DNA from: G963665975 sp963665975
Lineage (GTDB): Bacteria > Bacteroidota > Rhodothermia > Rhodothermales > Bin80
NCBI GenBank assembly: GCA_963665975.1
Contig: OY762508.1
Location: 744,001 to 808,000 of the forward strand
Reading direction: 5' to 3'
Length of the DNA stretch: 64,000 bases
Shown piece by piece: positions 9,865-18,875 of this stretch. Below the pieces are notes generated by a model. The model searched no databases. It worked only from the letters and a program-made list of their open reading frames with translations, and was not told where the DNA came from. A program made the position numbers and the translations under genes. Each line of letters begins with the position of its first letter. The first letter of the stretch is position 1.

Positions 9865-11166
9865 TCAATTTGTTGTCGGCACCTCGTCCAGCGGGCGCGG
9901 AAACTCGCCAAACACCACGTCCGTGGTCCGATCTATTGGCAAACGTGCAAGCCGTCCGTGACGACGCACGTCCACGAGGCGATGTCCCTCCAGGAACAGG
10001 GAGTACATGCGCTCATGCAGTAAGACGTCGAGCGCATTGCCGGTCGTAAGCGTAATCGGATCCAGCCCCGCCGCAGCGCGGACCTGGTTAACATCCGCCG
10101 TGGCCGCGGCCAGATTGCCTTTGCCGACATTGGCTTCCGCTCGAATGAGCAACAGCTCCTCTCTGCGCAGAATCGGCAATGGCGCCGTTGCATTCTCCGC
10201 CACCGTCGCCACAAGCACACTGGACAGTCCGCCACCCACTACCGGGGCCGGATCGAAGTCCGGGTCATCGGATCGGTCAAGAATTTTGGTGGCGAATCGG
10301 CGGTCGCCTGGCATTCTGCGCTCCCCATACAGAGGATGTGCGCGCAATTTGACCGCCGGCGCTGTCGGCACGGAAAAGAGCGGGTTCAGCATGTCCCCGG
10401 ATCCCGTGCTATACACATGGTAGACGCCCAGGTCCATTCCGCCATCCGCGTTCACAAAGGAGTCTCCCAAGGCCGCAAGCGCAGCGTCAAAGTCATTCTG
10501 ATAGATCGCCACGCGGGCTCGCAAGGCCCTGTTGAACTGCGCAAACGACGCGGGCGTGTCAAAACCTGCGAAGCCCTCCGTGAGCTGGAACGGAAATGCC
10601 GCTCCGCTCTGCGTCAATTGCGCATACCCGTCGTCAAGATATCTCTCTATCGCCGCATAGGCCTGATCGGGACCTACGAATGGGACCGTAATGTCTGTGC
10701 TGAACTCGATCTTTATCCCGTTGTCGCCGAGATAATTCAGATTCAAGAGCAACTGGTAGCCCACAATGGTGGATACGAAGCCGCTGGCTGCACTTTGCTC
10801 GGCGCCAGAGAGGTCGGCCGTAACCCGCTCTTGCAGGGTCAACGCATTGCCAATGGCCTGGTACCGTGCACTCCACGGACGTAGTACGACAAACCCGCCA
10901 GGGTCCAATGGACCTGTCAATAGCTCTCCCGTCCAGCGAGGATCCGCAGGGTCCAGGTTGTAGACCTCTCGCGCTAACGTGCCCATTCCTACGATATAGA
11001 CGAAGAGATCCGTGCGCAAGGATCCCTCAAGGCCAGAGACCAGGCTCTGGACGGACACATCGGCGGCATTGGGCGCATTTGGATCCGTGACCTCCAGGGA
11101 ATCACAGGAGGCCATTGCGAGAGTAAGCAGAATCGCCGCACACCGCAACGTCTTTTTGTTGGTCAT
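9865..11166 (-). CDS. SusD/RagB-family outer-membrane lipoprotein
   Basis: The start at 11166 gives a lipoprotein signal peptide with the lipobox LTLAMASC. A longer reading from 11370 would overlap the upstream susC and is rejected. The mature part is a SusD/RagB-type protein of about 433 aa with helical repeats and typical C-terminal segments such as LLIRAEANVGKGN and FLEGHRLVDVRRHGRL. In known pairs SusD is the surface lid that captures a glycan or peptide and passes it to the SusC channel. It begins 14 bases after the susC stop, so the two form an operon. No linked glycoside hydrolase identifies the ligand. Confidence 0.93.
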   Translation of the reverse strand: MTNKKTLRCAAILLTLAMASCDSLEVTDPNAPNAADVSVQSLVSGLEGSLRTDLFVYIVGMGTLAREVYNLDPADPRWTGELLTGPLDPGGFVVLRPWSARYQAIGNALTLQERVTADLSGAEQSAASGFVSTIVGYQLLLNLNYLGDNGIKIEFSTDITVPFVGPDQAYAAIERYLDDGYAQLTQSGAAFPFQLTEGFAGFDTPASFAQFNRALRARVAIYQNDFDAALAALGDSFVNADGGMDLGVYHVYSTGSGDMLNPLFSVPTAPAVKLRAHPLYGERRMPGDRRFATKILDRSDDPDFDPAPVVGGGLSSVLVATVAENATAPLPILRREELLLIRAEANVGKGNLAAATADVNQVRAAAGLDPITLTTGNALDVLLHERMYSLFLEGHRLVDVRRHGRLARLPIDRTTDVVFGEFPRPLDEVPTTN

Positions 11167-11180
11167 AGCCCCAATTAGTC

Positions 11181-14114
11181 TTATAAACCCACCGAAACCT
11201 TGAAGTAGATGCTCCGCACCGAAGGGAAGGGCATCGTGTCCACAGAGCGCCCAATGGCGACATTCCCAAATTGGCTGACCTCGGGGTCGAACCCCGAGTA
11301 CTTGGTGAACATCAGCAGATTGCGGGCCGAAACTCCCACGTTCAATCTCGATATGGTGGTACCGAACCACCCTTGCAAAAGGCTGCCCGGCACGTCGTAG
11401 GTGAGACTGACCTCGCGGAGCTTCAGGTACGTCCCATCCTCGATATAGGAACTCGCCGGACTGGGGTTGTTGAGACGATTCTGTCCGGAAGCCTCATCCA
11501 AATCCGGAGAGGTTCCACCAATGTCTGCAAGGAATCGGCCCAGGTTGATTACACGACCACCCTGTTTCCAATCCCAAAGGAAGCGAAATGTGACCTCGCG
11601 CAGGCGAATGATATTATTCCAGGACAAGTTGAAGTCCGGGTTTTCATCGCCAAATATCGTCTTATTGCCGTCAGCGTCAAGGCCGACTATCGTCGTAGGC
11701 GCCTTACCCTTCTCAATCTGGTACTGTCCCAGAGCAAGGGCAAAGCCCCCCATCTCGAATGGGTCCACGTCGAGTCTGGTGATTTCGGACGCCGTCTTGC
11801 CGAAGTTAATGCGGACGTTCCAGCGACCATGCTTCGCAAGAACGGGCGTCACGTCGACCGACGCCTCCACCCCGAATGTCCGCATGTCCCCAGCGTTAAT
11901 GAACTGCCTCGCATAACCCGAGGACGGAGGCAGGTTGTTCTCCAGAATGAGATCCCGAATATTCTGGTCGTAGTAGGTGAGCTCCACGCGCGCCCGCTCA
12001 TTCAGGAAGCCAACATCAATACCAAATTCGAATTCATGGCTGATTTCGGGTTCGATATCGGGATTGCCCAATCGTCTGGGCGCAGACACGCCGCCAAAGC
12101 CGGCAATATTTTCAGGTCGAAGGGACGTGTACGTTACGCCAAAGGGCGGCAGATTTCCCGTGCTGCCGTACGCCATGCGGATCTTGAATTCGTCCGCAAA
12201 CGCGAGCAGTCGCTTGAGAGCGTCATACTCTGACAACCGTACGGAGGCGGATACTTTCGGATAGATGTGCAGCCGCTTCGGGTCTCCGATGCGGCTGCTG
12301 CGGTCCGCGCGTAGCCCGGCCGTTAGAAACACTCTTCCACCGATGTCGATTTCCTCCTGCGCATACAGACCGCGCTCGCGCTGGAGGAGGCGATCCTGGT
12401 ACCCTTCCAGGCTGGAGGCCTGATCAATATTTTCCTGCGTAGCCACCAACCCGCTCGCCACCACCGTCACGGTGTTTATGTCGCGACTCTCATACTGGAG
12501 TCCAGCAGACGTGTTGAATGACACCGTCGGACTCATCTGCCAACGGTGAACGGCGCCAAGCGCATAATTCGTGCTCAGGCTAGTCGTTTCACCGGCAATC
12601 GATATCCCTCGCACCGCCGCGTCCTTGGACTGCTCGAACTGCAGTTCGGGAGGGGAGACAACGGCATGCTGCAGCGAATAGAAATCCGCCCCGCCTTGTA
12701 CGTTCACATCCAGAAGCATGTCCGGTCGGCGCACAATATTCCAACTCACACGACCCGAACTAATCACCCGGTGTGTGAGCTCATTATTCTTCAGCACTTC
12801 CACCGTGTGCAAAGGATTGGAGCCGGCAGGGCCTGCCGGATAGACCCCGTTAACGGGCCGAAGATCGAGAAATGGCGGAGTAAGGGCCTGCGCAAAGCCT
12901 AGTGTGGTGCTCCCCAGATTCTCGTTGCCGGTAATGCTGCGGTCGCTTTCGGTCCGTGCGACCGACGTATTGGTGGCAATAATCAGGCGGCGACTGAAGC
13001 GATGCTCAACGTTCACGCGGCCCGCGTACTTTCGATACCCGGTATTGCGGACGATTCCGGTTTCATCCAGCGCCAGTCCGCTTGCGTAAAATCGTGTCTG
13101 TTCGGTGCCGCCAGATATGTCCGCGGAGGTTTCCGTAATCAGCCCGGTATTTCCATACAGCAAGTCCTCGTAGTCGATATTGCCGTTTCGAGCAAACAAG
13201 TCCCCTCCCCCAGGAGTAGCCGCCTCGGCAGTAGCCGCCGTGAACTGCCGTGTACCCATCTTCCGCAGGATCCGGTTAACACCGAATTGCTGCGTGATGT
13301 TGATGCGAGTCTTGCCTGGCCTGCCGCGCTTGGTTGTGATGATGACCACGCCATTGGTCGCCTTGGATCCGTAAATGGCCGCCGCACTCGGCCCCTTGAG
13401 CACTTCGAGACTCTCGATGTCGTCGGGATTCACATCCGCAATACGATTCGAGGGCTGGCCCTGTGGATTGCGGCTGCCGGCGCCTGTGGCTTTCGTAACC
13501 AGATCAATCCCGCTTTGAATTGCCGAATTGTCCAGGATCACGCCATCGACCACATACAGTGGCTGCGTGTCACCGGTAATGGTTGATGTACCGCGCAAGT
13601 TTACATATATGCCACCACCTGGCGCTCCCGTATTCTGACTGATGTACAGACCGGCGATTTTCCCGTTCAAGGCACGCTCCAACGTCTGGGCCGGCGCTGG
13701 CGTGAGGTCCTCGGCCGTCACTCGACCGACAGCATTGGCGAGATTGCTCCGCTTGACACTCGTAGCAATTCCGGTTACAACTACCTCATCAAACCCCAGC
13801 ACATCCTCCTCCAACGCAACATCCACCTCTGATCCGACAGTAACGTCACGTTCTACCGACTTGAAACCCACAAAGGAGAAGACCAGTCTTGCCTGCGTGT
13901 CGAGGATCATCACCTCATAGCCGCCGTCTAGACCCGACGCCGCGCCAATGGTCGTACCCTTGACAGAAACGCTCACTCCCGGGAGCGGCGCACCCGTAGC
14001 TGCATCCGTGACGGTACCGGTAACGGATTGAGCAGCCGCGGTAGCAGGAAATACCAACGCCACAGCTAGTAGCAGGGACAGGCCGGGATTGCCCATCGGT
14101 CGTGGTCCATGCAT
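11181..14114 (-). CDS. SusC/RagA-family TonB-linked outer-membrane transporter
   Basis: This 977-aa protein has a signal peptide (LSLLLAVALVFPATAAA), an N-terminal carboxypeptidase-regulatory-like domain (VTGTVTDAATGAPLPGVSVS), a TonB-box-like stretch (DEVVVTGIATSVKRS) and a plug with the SusC signature LYVVDGVILDNS. A large beta-barrel follows, ending in a short aromatic-containing strand (YFKVSVGL). It imports oligomers with its SusD partner using TonB energy. An alternative start at 14096 (MGNPGLS) would give a more standard signal peptide. The gene diverges from xseA, leaving about 200 bases for both promoters. Confidence 0.95.
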   Translation of the reverse strand: MHGPRPMGNPGLSLLLAVALVFPATAAAQSVTGTVTDAATGAPLPGVSVSVKGTTIGAASGLDGGYEVMILDTQARLVFSFVGFKSVERDVTVGSEVDVALEEDVLGFDEVVVTGIATSVKRSNLANAVGRVTAEDLTPAPAQTLERALNGKIAGLYISQNTGAPGGGIYVNLRGTSTITGDTQPLYVVDGVILDNSAIQSGIDLVTKATGAGSRNPQGQPSNRIADVNPDDIESLEVLKGPSAAAIYGSKATNGVVIITTKRGRPGKTRINITQQFGVNRILRKMGTRQFTAATAEAATPGGGDLFARNGNIDYEDLLYGNTGLITETSADISGGTEQTRFYASGLALDETGIVRNTGYRKYAGRVNVEHRFSRRLIIATNTSVARTESDRSITGNENLGSTTLGFAQALTPPFLDLRPVNGVYPAGPAGSNPLHTVEVLKNNELTHRVISSGRVSWNIVRRPDMLLDVNVQGGADFYSLQHAVVSPPELQFEQSKDAAVRGISIAGETTSLSTNYALGAVHRWQMSPTVSFNTSAGLQYESRDINTVTVVASGLVATQENIDQASSLEGYQDRLLQRERGLYAQEEIDIGGRVFLTAGLRADRSSRIGDPKRLHIYPKVSASVRLSEYDALKRLLAFADEFKIRMAYGSTGNLPPFGVTYTSLRPENIAGFGGVSAPRRLGNPDIEPEISHEFEFGIDVGFLNERARVELTYYDQNIRDLILENNLPPSSGYARQFINAGDMRTFGVEASVDVTPVLAKHGRWNVRINFGKTASEITRLDVDPFEMGGFALALGQYQIEKGKAPTTIVGLDADGNKTIFGDENPDFNLSWNNIIRLREVTFRFLWDWKQGGRVINLGRFLADIGGTSPDLDEASGQNRLNNPSPASSYIEDGTYLKLREVSLTYDVPGSLLQGWFGTTISRLNVGVSARNLLMFTKYSGFDPEVSQFGNVAIGRSVDTMPFPSVRSIYFKVSVGL

Positions 14115-14317
14115 AGTTTCATTGGAAATTGAATCTCCGTTGCTACATAGCCGTCCAACAGGGCACAGTCACAATGGAGATGGGTGCGGGTGTGTCGGGG
14201 TCTCCCAGATTCCACACGAACTATTATGAAGATAAGGTGAGCTTGCCGTTTTGCAACACGCTGGAGGATTTTTCCCAGCGCGGCTGTCCGGTATCCGGCT
14301 GATCCGTCGAAAAGCGC

Positions 14318-15505
14318 ATGATATACAGTGTAAGCAACCTCGTAGCGCAACTTCGGAATGTCCTGGAGGACAACTTTCCGGACGTTCATGTCGAGGGCGA
14401 AATCTCAGGCTTCACCCGGTCCCGCGCCGGACACCTGTATTTTGACCTCAAGGACGCGAAGACCCAGGTCAGATGCGTCATGTTTCGCACCGCAGCAGCG
14501 CGTGTCCGCTTTCCCGCTGGGGACGGACTGCACGTACGCCTTCGCGGCGCCGTGACGGTGTACGCGAACCGCGGCTCCATGCAACTGCGGGTTACCTACA
14601 TGGAGTTGGTCGGCGAAGGAGCGTTGCAGAAGGCAATCGCGGCGCTCCGGCAGCAACTCGCCAGCGAGGGGCTCTTCGCCAACGACCGAAAGCGGCCCCT
14701 CCCCGCATTCCCAAACGTCATCGGCGTCGTCACCTCCGGGCACGGCGCCGCGCAACACGACATTCGCAGCATCCTGGGACGCCGGTTCCCGTTTTTGCGT
14801 GTGGTGCTGTGCCCGGTGCGCGTACAGGGTGACGGCGCCGCCGAGGAAATCGCACAGGCCATTGCCGCCTTCAATGCCCTTGCGCCGGACGATGGACGCA
14901 GGCCCGATGTTCTCATCATTGGCCGCGGCGGCGGCTCTCCGGAAGACCTGGCCGCCTTCAGTGACGAGCGCGTAGCGCGCGCCCTCTTTGCGTCCATGAT
15001 TCCAACGGTCAGCGCCGTTGGGCACGAAAGCGATACCTGCATCGCAGACCTCGTCGCCGACAGGTGCGCGGCAACGCCGTCTATGGCGGCCGAAATCGTA
15101 GTGCCAGACCGGCGAAGCATCGCCCGCACCGTGCGCGAACAACAAGGCCGACTGGTACGTGGCCTGCACGGGCGCATTCGTCACCATCAGCTCCGTATCA
15201 CGGGACTGGCGCATCGGTTCCGGAAGCCGCAGAATCTCGTCGAGCGCGCGGCGCAACGCCTGGACCAGGCCATACATCGTCTCACGCATAGTGGGAGCAG
15301 GATCGTGCACGATCGGCGCACGCGCCTTTTCGCGCTAAGACAGAACATGGAGGCATTCAGCCCGTCACGCCCCCTGGAGCGCGGCTATGTGCGCGTAGAG
15401 CACGACGGAGCGCCCGTGGCACGCGCCGCGCATCTACGTGCCGGCGACCGCGTGGAGTTGTGTTTTCTTGATGCAAGCCTGCCCGCGCGTATCGAACATG
15501 CCTGA
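14318..15505 (+). CDS. xseA: Exodeoxyribonuclease VII large subunit
   Basis: This 395-aa protein has the N-terminal OB-fold (VHVEGEISGFTRSRAGHLYF) and the catalytic-domain signatures GRGGGSPEDLAAF and VGHESDTCIADLVADRCAATPS without its last residues. With XseB it degrades single-stranded DNA to acid-insoluble and then acid-soluble oligonucleotides. It is slightly shorter than the typical 400-450 aa but has no obvious gap. The small-subunit gene xseB is not adjacent but lies about 6.5 kb downstream at 21988, which is unusual because the two genes are often neighbours. Confidence 0.95.
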   Translation: MIYSVSNLVAQLRNVLEDNFPDVHVEGEISGFTRSRAGHLYFDLKDAKTQVRCVMFRTAAARVRFPAGDGLHVRLRGAVTVYANRGSMQLRVTYMELVGEGALQKAIAALRQQLASEGLFANDRKRPLPAFPNVIGVVTSGHGAAQHDIRSILGRRFPFLRVVLCPVRVQGDGAAEEIAQAIAAFNALAPDDGRRPDVLIIGRGGGSPEDLAAFSDERVARALFASMIPTVSAVGHESDTCIADLVADRCAATPSMAAEIVVPDRRSIARTVREQQGRLVRGLHGRIRHHQLRITGLAHRFRKPQNLVERAAQRLDQAIHRLTHSGSRIVHDRRTRLFALRQNMEAFSPSRPLERGYVRVEHDGAPVARAAHLRAGDRVELCFLDASLPARIEHA

Positions 15506-15568
15506 CTTCTGAACGTTTTGTTACGAAGTTCCATATTCTCTCGTAGTTGAACTAATGAAGGCGCCGCC

Positions 15569-16639
15569 ATGGCTGGTTCGACCAGAGATGTAACGATCAA
15601 GCTCACGCCGGAAACGCGCACGACCGTCGTTGACGTGGCGCAGCAGCTGGCCGCCGAGCATGGCGAGCGGCTTGCATCCTTCAGCAAGCTCCTCTACTGC
15701 TCTCACCACACCACGGCAGGATTCCTTGAGCAAAGCCTGTGCGCACGTATCCGGCACAGACGTGAATCCGTCGAAGCGCTCGTGCAATCGGCCAAGAAAC
15801 TCTTTCCTGAAGGCGCGGCCTACTGGCACGATCGCATGGAGATGCGGAGTGAGTTGACTGAAGAGCAGAAAGTTGTCGAACCTCTCAATGCAGACTCGCA
15901 CCTGGCGTATATCGGGCTCGGGATGGAGAATTGCGTCACGTATGACAACAATCCCGATGTGCCCGTCTATTTCATAGATCTGGATGGCGTATACCAGGGA
16001 ACGCACCGCCTGCGCAAGGCGACTGTCGTCGGCTTCAATTCGTCCGAAACCGTCATGGAGTGCACCCTCCGGATTCCCGTGTCGCCGCGTGTTGTGGATT
16101 CCGTAAACGTCTTTGACCCGCGAAGCGGCGTTGCGGAGCAATTGAATGAACTGCTACGGATACACAAGGTGCAACGGGGAAAGATCGAGCTCTCTCTGCC
16201 ACCGACCGAGCAACACGCCGGGCTCACGATGAACGAATACGAAACGCTCCTGATGAAGCACGACCTCATGGAAGTGCTGCGCAATCCGTTTCGCTTCATG
16301 GCTCACGAAGCATCGAGTATCGTGCACAACCCGAAAGCGCTCCCTCAGATGGCAAAGGGGTACATCAAGTACGACCTGGTGCGCGTGGTTGATCAGGTAA
16401 TCAAATCGCTGCATCTGAATGAATCCCTTGTCGAACGGGTGTTCGATCGGATCGCCGCAGTGTCAAACGCCAGGCGTCTGCGCCTCAAGCGTAGTGTGAC
16501 CATGCTAATCAATACGAAAGCGCAGGACCGCGAAGGCAGCATTGTCCGCGGCACCTACCAGAGCCCAATCCTGCTTCAGTGGCGACGAGCGACCGATGAG
16601 CTCCGAACGGTCAATGTCCGGCTGATCCGTCTGGAATAG
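15569..16639 (+). CDS. YjbQ/UPF0047-fold domain fused to an unrecognised C-terminal domain
   Basis: Residues 1-155 match the YjbQ (UPF0047) family: SHHTTAG at 45-51, HDR at 87-89, NADSHL at 107-112, and strand-rich ends PVYFIDLDG and KATVVGFN. YjbQ proteins are usually about 130-140 aa; some have been linked to thiamine-phosphate synthase-like activity. Here about 200 further residues follow. They begin with a hinge (PRSGVAEQLNELLRIHKVQ) and are helical and basic (MAKGYIKYDLVRVVDQV, ARRLRLKRSVTMLINTKA), with no domain I recognise. The gene sits 63 bases after xseA on the same strand. The fold call for the N-terminus is firm; the function is unknown. Confidence 0.75.
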   Translation: MAGSTRDVTIKLTPETRTTVVDVAQQLAAEHGERLASFSKLLYCSHHTTAGFLEQSLCARIRHRRESVEALVQSAKKLFPEGAAYWHDRMEMRSELTEEQKVVEPLNADSHLAYIGLGMENCVTYDNNPDVPVYFIDLDGVYQGTHRLRKATVVGFNSSETVMECTLRIPVSPRVVDSVNVFDPRSGVAEQLNELLRIHKVQRGKIELSLPPTEQHAGLTMNEYETLLMKHDLMEVLRNPFRFMAHEASSIVHNPKALPQMAKGYIKYDLVRVVDQVIKSLHLNESLVERVFDRIAAVSNARRLRLKRSVTMLINTKAQDREGSIVRGTYQSPILLQWRRATDELRTVNVRLIRLE

Positions 16640-17014
16640 GCCGCCTCACGCGCACAAGGCGGCAGGGACTCTCATTGCAAGCGAAACGCATGAGCGTTTG
16701 TAGAAAACGGGCAGGGCCTGGAGCATTGCGTCAGGACCAAGCGTGCGAGATGCCTTCCAATGCAGGCTGGTCGCTGCCCCTGGTGAACGAAGATCAATTG
16801 CGCCCGGCTGGTGGAGAGTGCCTGCGCTGCAGCGCGCTCGATCATGCCTCATCTTTTTCGGCTAATTTCTCCGCCAGCACGTTAGACTTGAGCTAAGGCT
16901 CTACGTGCCGATCCCTGCACATCATTCCATATCCATCGTGGCCAGTCACAGGTTTATGGCTGCACGGCCATTGAATCGTGTTGTATAATGCGCGGCAACT
17001 TATGATATCCAGGC
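16640..17014. other. Intergenic region between convergent genes, no gene seen
   Basis: Just after the YjbQ-domain gene there is an inverted repeat CCGCCT/AGGCGG around a 10-base loop (about 16643-16664), without a T-run, so at best a weak terminator. Further right the sequence becomes AT-rich with a TATAAT-like hexamer near 16983. No open frame here looks like a protein. It marks the change in composition into the neighbouring accessory operon. Confidence 0.4.
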
Positions 17015-18433
17015 CTAATCCAACCACAGGTCATCGCATTTCACTGCTGGACTTTCCGAACGACCGGCTTCTGGAGTCGTCGCGAATCGACTTGACGGTG
17101 ATGTGGTAGTTAGTGAATTCCAACGCGTGAGATTTGTGCGCCGCAAAGGACGCCTCACAGAATCTTCGGAAATGCCGGCTCGTAATGCTGCGAGCAATCC
17201 AGCCGCCTCCAGGTAATTGCCTGCCCGATAAAACTGACCATCCATCCATGGAAGCGCACTTAAATCGTTCTTCATAAGATTATTGTTCGCGACCTCTATG
17301 ACGGTCATGCCTTGCTCCAATGCAGCAAGGGTTGGCAATCCAAGACATCCTTCAGGAATCACAAGGCACGAAATCTGCTCCGCTGTCACTACGCTGTCTT
17401 CCCGCATCGCCTCTCTATCCGTGACGATTCGCGGACTCTGTCTGAGCCCCTTGAGAGTGCATTGAAGGAACGTTGATGAAACGGCCTCCGCCGCCATTCG
17501 CGGATCCACGATACCGGGATCTGCTTCGGCAATTAAACGTGACTCGAACATTGGAGAATGTGCCGTTGGTACATCGAAAACGCTTGAGAGGGCATGTGTA
17601 AGCATCGCTTCCACTCCTCCCCATGGATTTACCATGATCCCCTCAGCGTCAAAATAGAGTTGATGATATTCTGGCGGAACATCTATTACCGTTGACAGCG
17701 ACACTGCATCATACGTACCTGAGCGCTCATCCAACAGCCTGAAGATTTCTTCAGCTCCTTCGATTCGACCAGCAGCGCGCCCGGAAGGAGAGTAATCTGC
17801 AAATAGTTTGATGGGAGGGTCAACAGCAACGACTTCAGCGCAGTTGAGTCCATACGCAGCTCTGGCCCCGCTGACCGCATTTACGGCAGCATTTACGAAT
17901 AACTTGTCCGCGTGCGCATCAATGACCACAAGTACTCTGTTGGATCGAACCGGAAGAAGCCCGACAGTGCCCATCAGGAGTCGAGTTACAACACTCCCCT
18001 CAACATAAAGGCTATTCGCAGGCATCTCATTTACATCAGACGCATTTACAACATTTGGGTGTAACACCAAGGTATCGGATACTTCAGCGAGAAGGCGAGC
18101 CACCGGTCCCGCATCTCCAGCGTGTCCGCCCAGGTCTGCTCCAATTCCTGTCGGAATCACTAAGACGACATTAAACGCTCTACTATCGTGAACCAATCGG
18201 CGGCGAAAATCAAAAAGAGCTGCACCAGGCTTGTCAGTAGTGCTGAGACCGGCTGCCATCGTCGCAAACTCGCAATGATAGTATGACCTTCCGGTGGCTG
18301 TCACAGCAAAACGAACCGGAATCCTGTTTTCGAAGGGATGACCAACAAGAGTCTGCTGAAAATGACTCAACAGCTCCTTGTGATTGGTGACAATCGGGAT
18401 ATCGAGTTGTTGTTCGATTAGTGATTGATTCAT
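17015..18433 (-). CDS. DUF3326-family protein
   Basis: Starting at the ATG at 18433 (GGGG about 10 bases upstream) the product is 472 aa; a TTG start at 18454 is possible. It carries the DUF3326 hallmark PTGIGADLGGHAGDAGP (residues 94-110), then LHPNVVNASDVNEMP, LYVEGSVVTRLLMG and, near the end, NLMKNDLSALPWMDGQFYR. The biochemical function of this family is not established; the Gly/Asp-rich conserved blocks suggest a metabolite- or nucleotide-binding enzyme. The last about 35 residues (TTTSPSSRFATTPEAGRSES and on) look like a non-conserved tail. It is the last gene of a leftward operon with the AdoMetDC-like and Septu-like genes, 39 bases after the former. Confidence 0.8.
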   Translation of the reverse strand: MNQSLIEQQLDIPIVTNHKELLSHFQQTLVGHPFENRIPVRFAVTATGRSYYHCEFATMAAGLSTTDKPGAALFDFRRRLVHDSRAFNVVLVIPTGIGADLGGHAGDAGPVARLLAEVSDTLVLHPNVVNASDVNEMPANSLYVEGSVVTRLLMGTVGLLPVRSNRVLVVIDAHADKLFVNAAVNAVSGARAAYGLNCAEVVAVDPPIKLFADYSPSGRAAGRIEGAEEIFRLLDERSGTYDAVSLSTVIDVPPEYHQLYFDAEGIMVNPWGGVEAMLTHALSSVFDVPTAHSPMFESRLIAEADPGIVDPRMAAEAVSSTFLQCTLKGLRQSPRIVTDREAMREDSVVTAEQISCLVIPEGCLGLPTLAALEQGMTVIEVANNNLMKNDLSALPWMDGQFYRAGNYLEAAGLLAALRAGISEDSVRRPLRRTNLTRWNSLTTTSPSSRFATTPEAGRSESPAVKCDDLWLD

Positions 18434-18472
18434 TTGAGCTGTACCCCGCTGCAATTCGATGATGTGTCCTGG

Positions 18473-18862
18473 TTAGCGTCGGGTGACAACAGTCGAGGTC
18501 CAGTCCGACGAGTTGAACCAACGCGCCGTGAATCGAGCTGCCGCATCCGTGTCAAAAGCTTTGCAAGAAAAGATGTTCACATAGACTGTCTCCATCAGGT
18601 CGAGTGTATGAACCACGATCGTGCTCGTCAGAATGAACTGGACTGCACTTGTGCCCTTTGTCCTGGGGTCGGTCTGCTGTTCCCCCGCGGGTACGCCAAC
18701 GTCATCCCAAAAGTGCAAATCACAAGGCTCCATGTCTATCAATTCACAAAGCTCACTGAAGAACGCCTCAACACTGTCTCGCGTAAAGCGGCCGACATTG
18801 CAATTGTGAAGGTCCAGAATCAGCTCAAGCCCGTAGGGAGCGTTTTCAGTATTCGTTGCCAT
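18473..18862 (-). CDS. Small S-adenosylmethionine-decarboxylase-like protein (SpeD fold)
   Basis: From the ATG at 18862 this is 129 aa: GLELILDLHNCNVGRF, DMEPCDLHFWDD, TKGTSAVQFILTSTIVVHTL, NIFSC. Placed on Thermotoga AdoMetDC, S80, H85 and C100 fall exactly at the pyruvoyl-forming Ser63, catalytic His68 and Cys83, with identical spacing. It therefore probably self-cleaves to a pyruvoyl enzyme. True AdoMetDC makes the aminopropyl donor for spermidine, but some stand-alone relatives decarboxylate other amino acids, and no spermidine synthase gene is nearby. The stop of the HNH gene is 13 bases upstream; a TTG start at 18883 would overlap it. The substrate is unknown. Confidence 0.8.
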   Translation of the reverse strand: MATNTENAPYGLELILDLHNCNVGRFTRDSVEAFFSELCELIDMEPCDLHFWDDVGVPAGEQQTDPRTKGTSAVQFILTSTIVVHTLDLMETVYVNIFSCKAFDTDAAARFTARWFNSSDWTSTVVTRR

Positions 18863-18875
18863 AATATCGCCAGAT

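Noticed and set aside
11167..11370. Extended N-terminus of the SusD-like protein
   Set aside because: It would overlap susC and hide the lipoprotein signal; the ATG at 11166 gives a proper lipobox.
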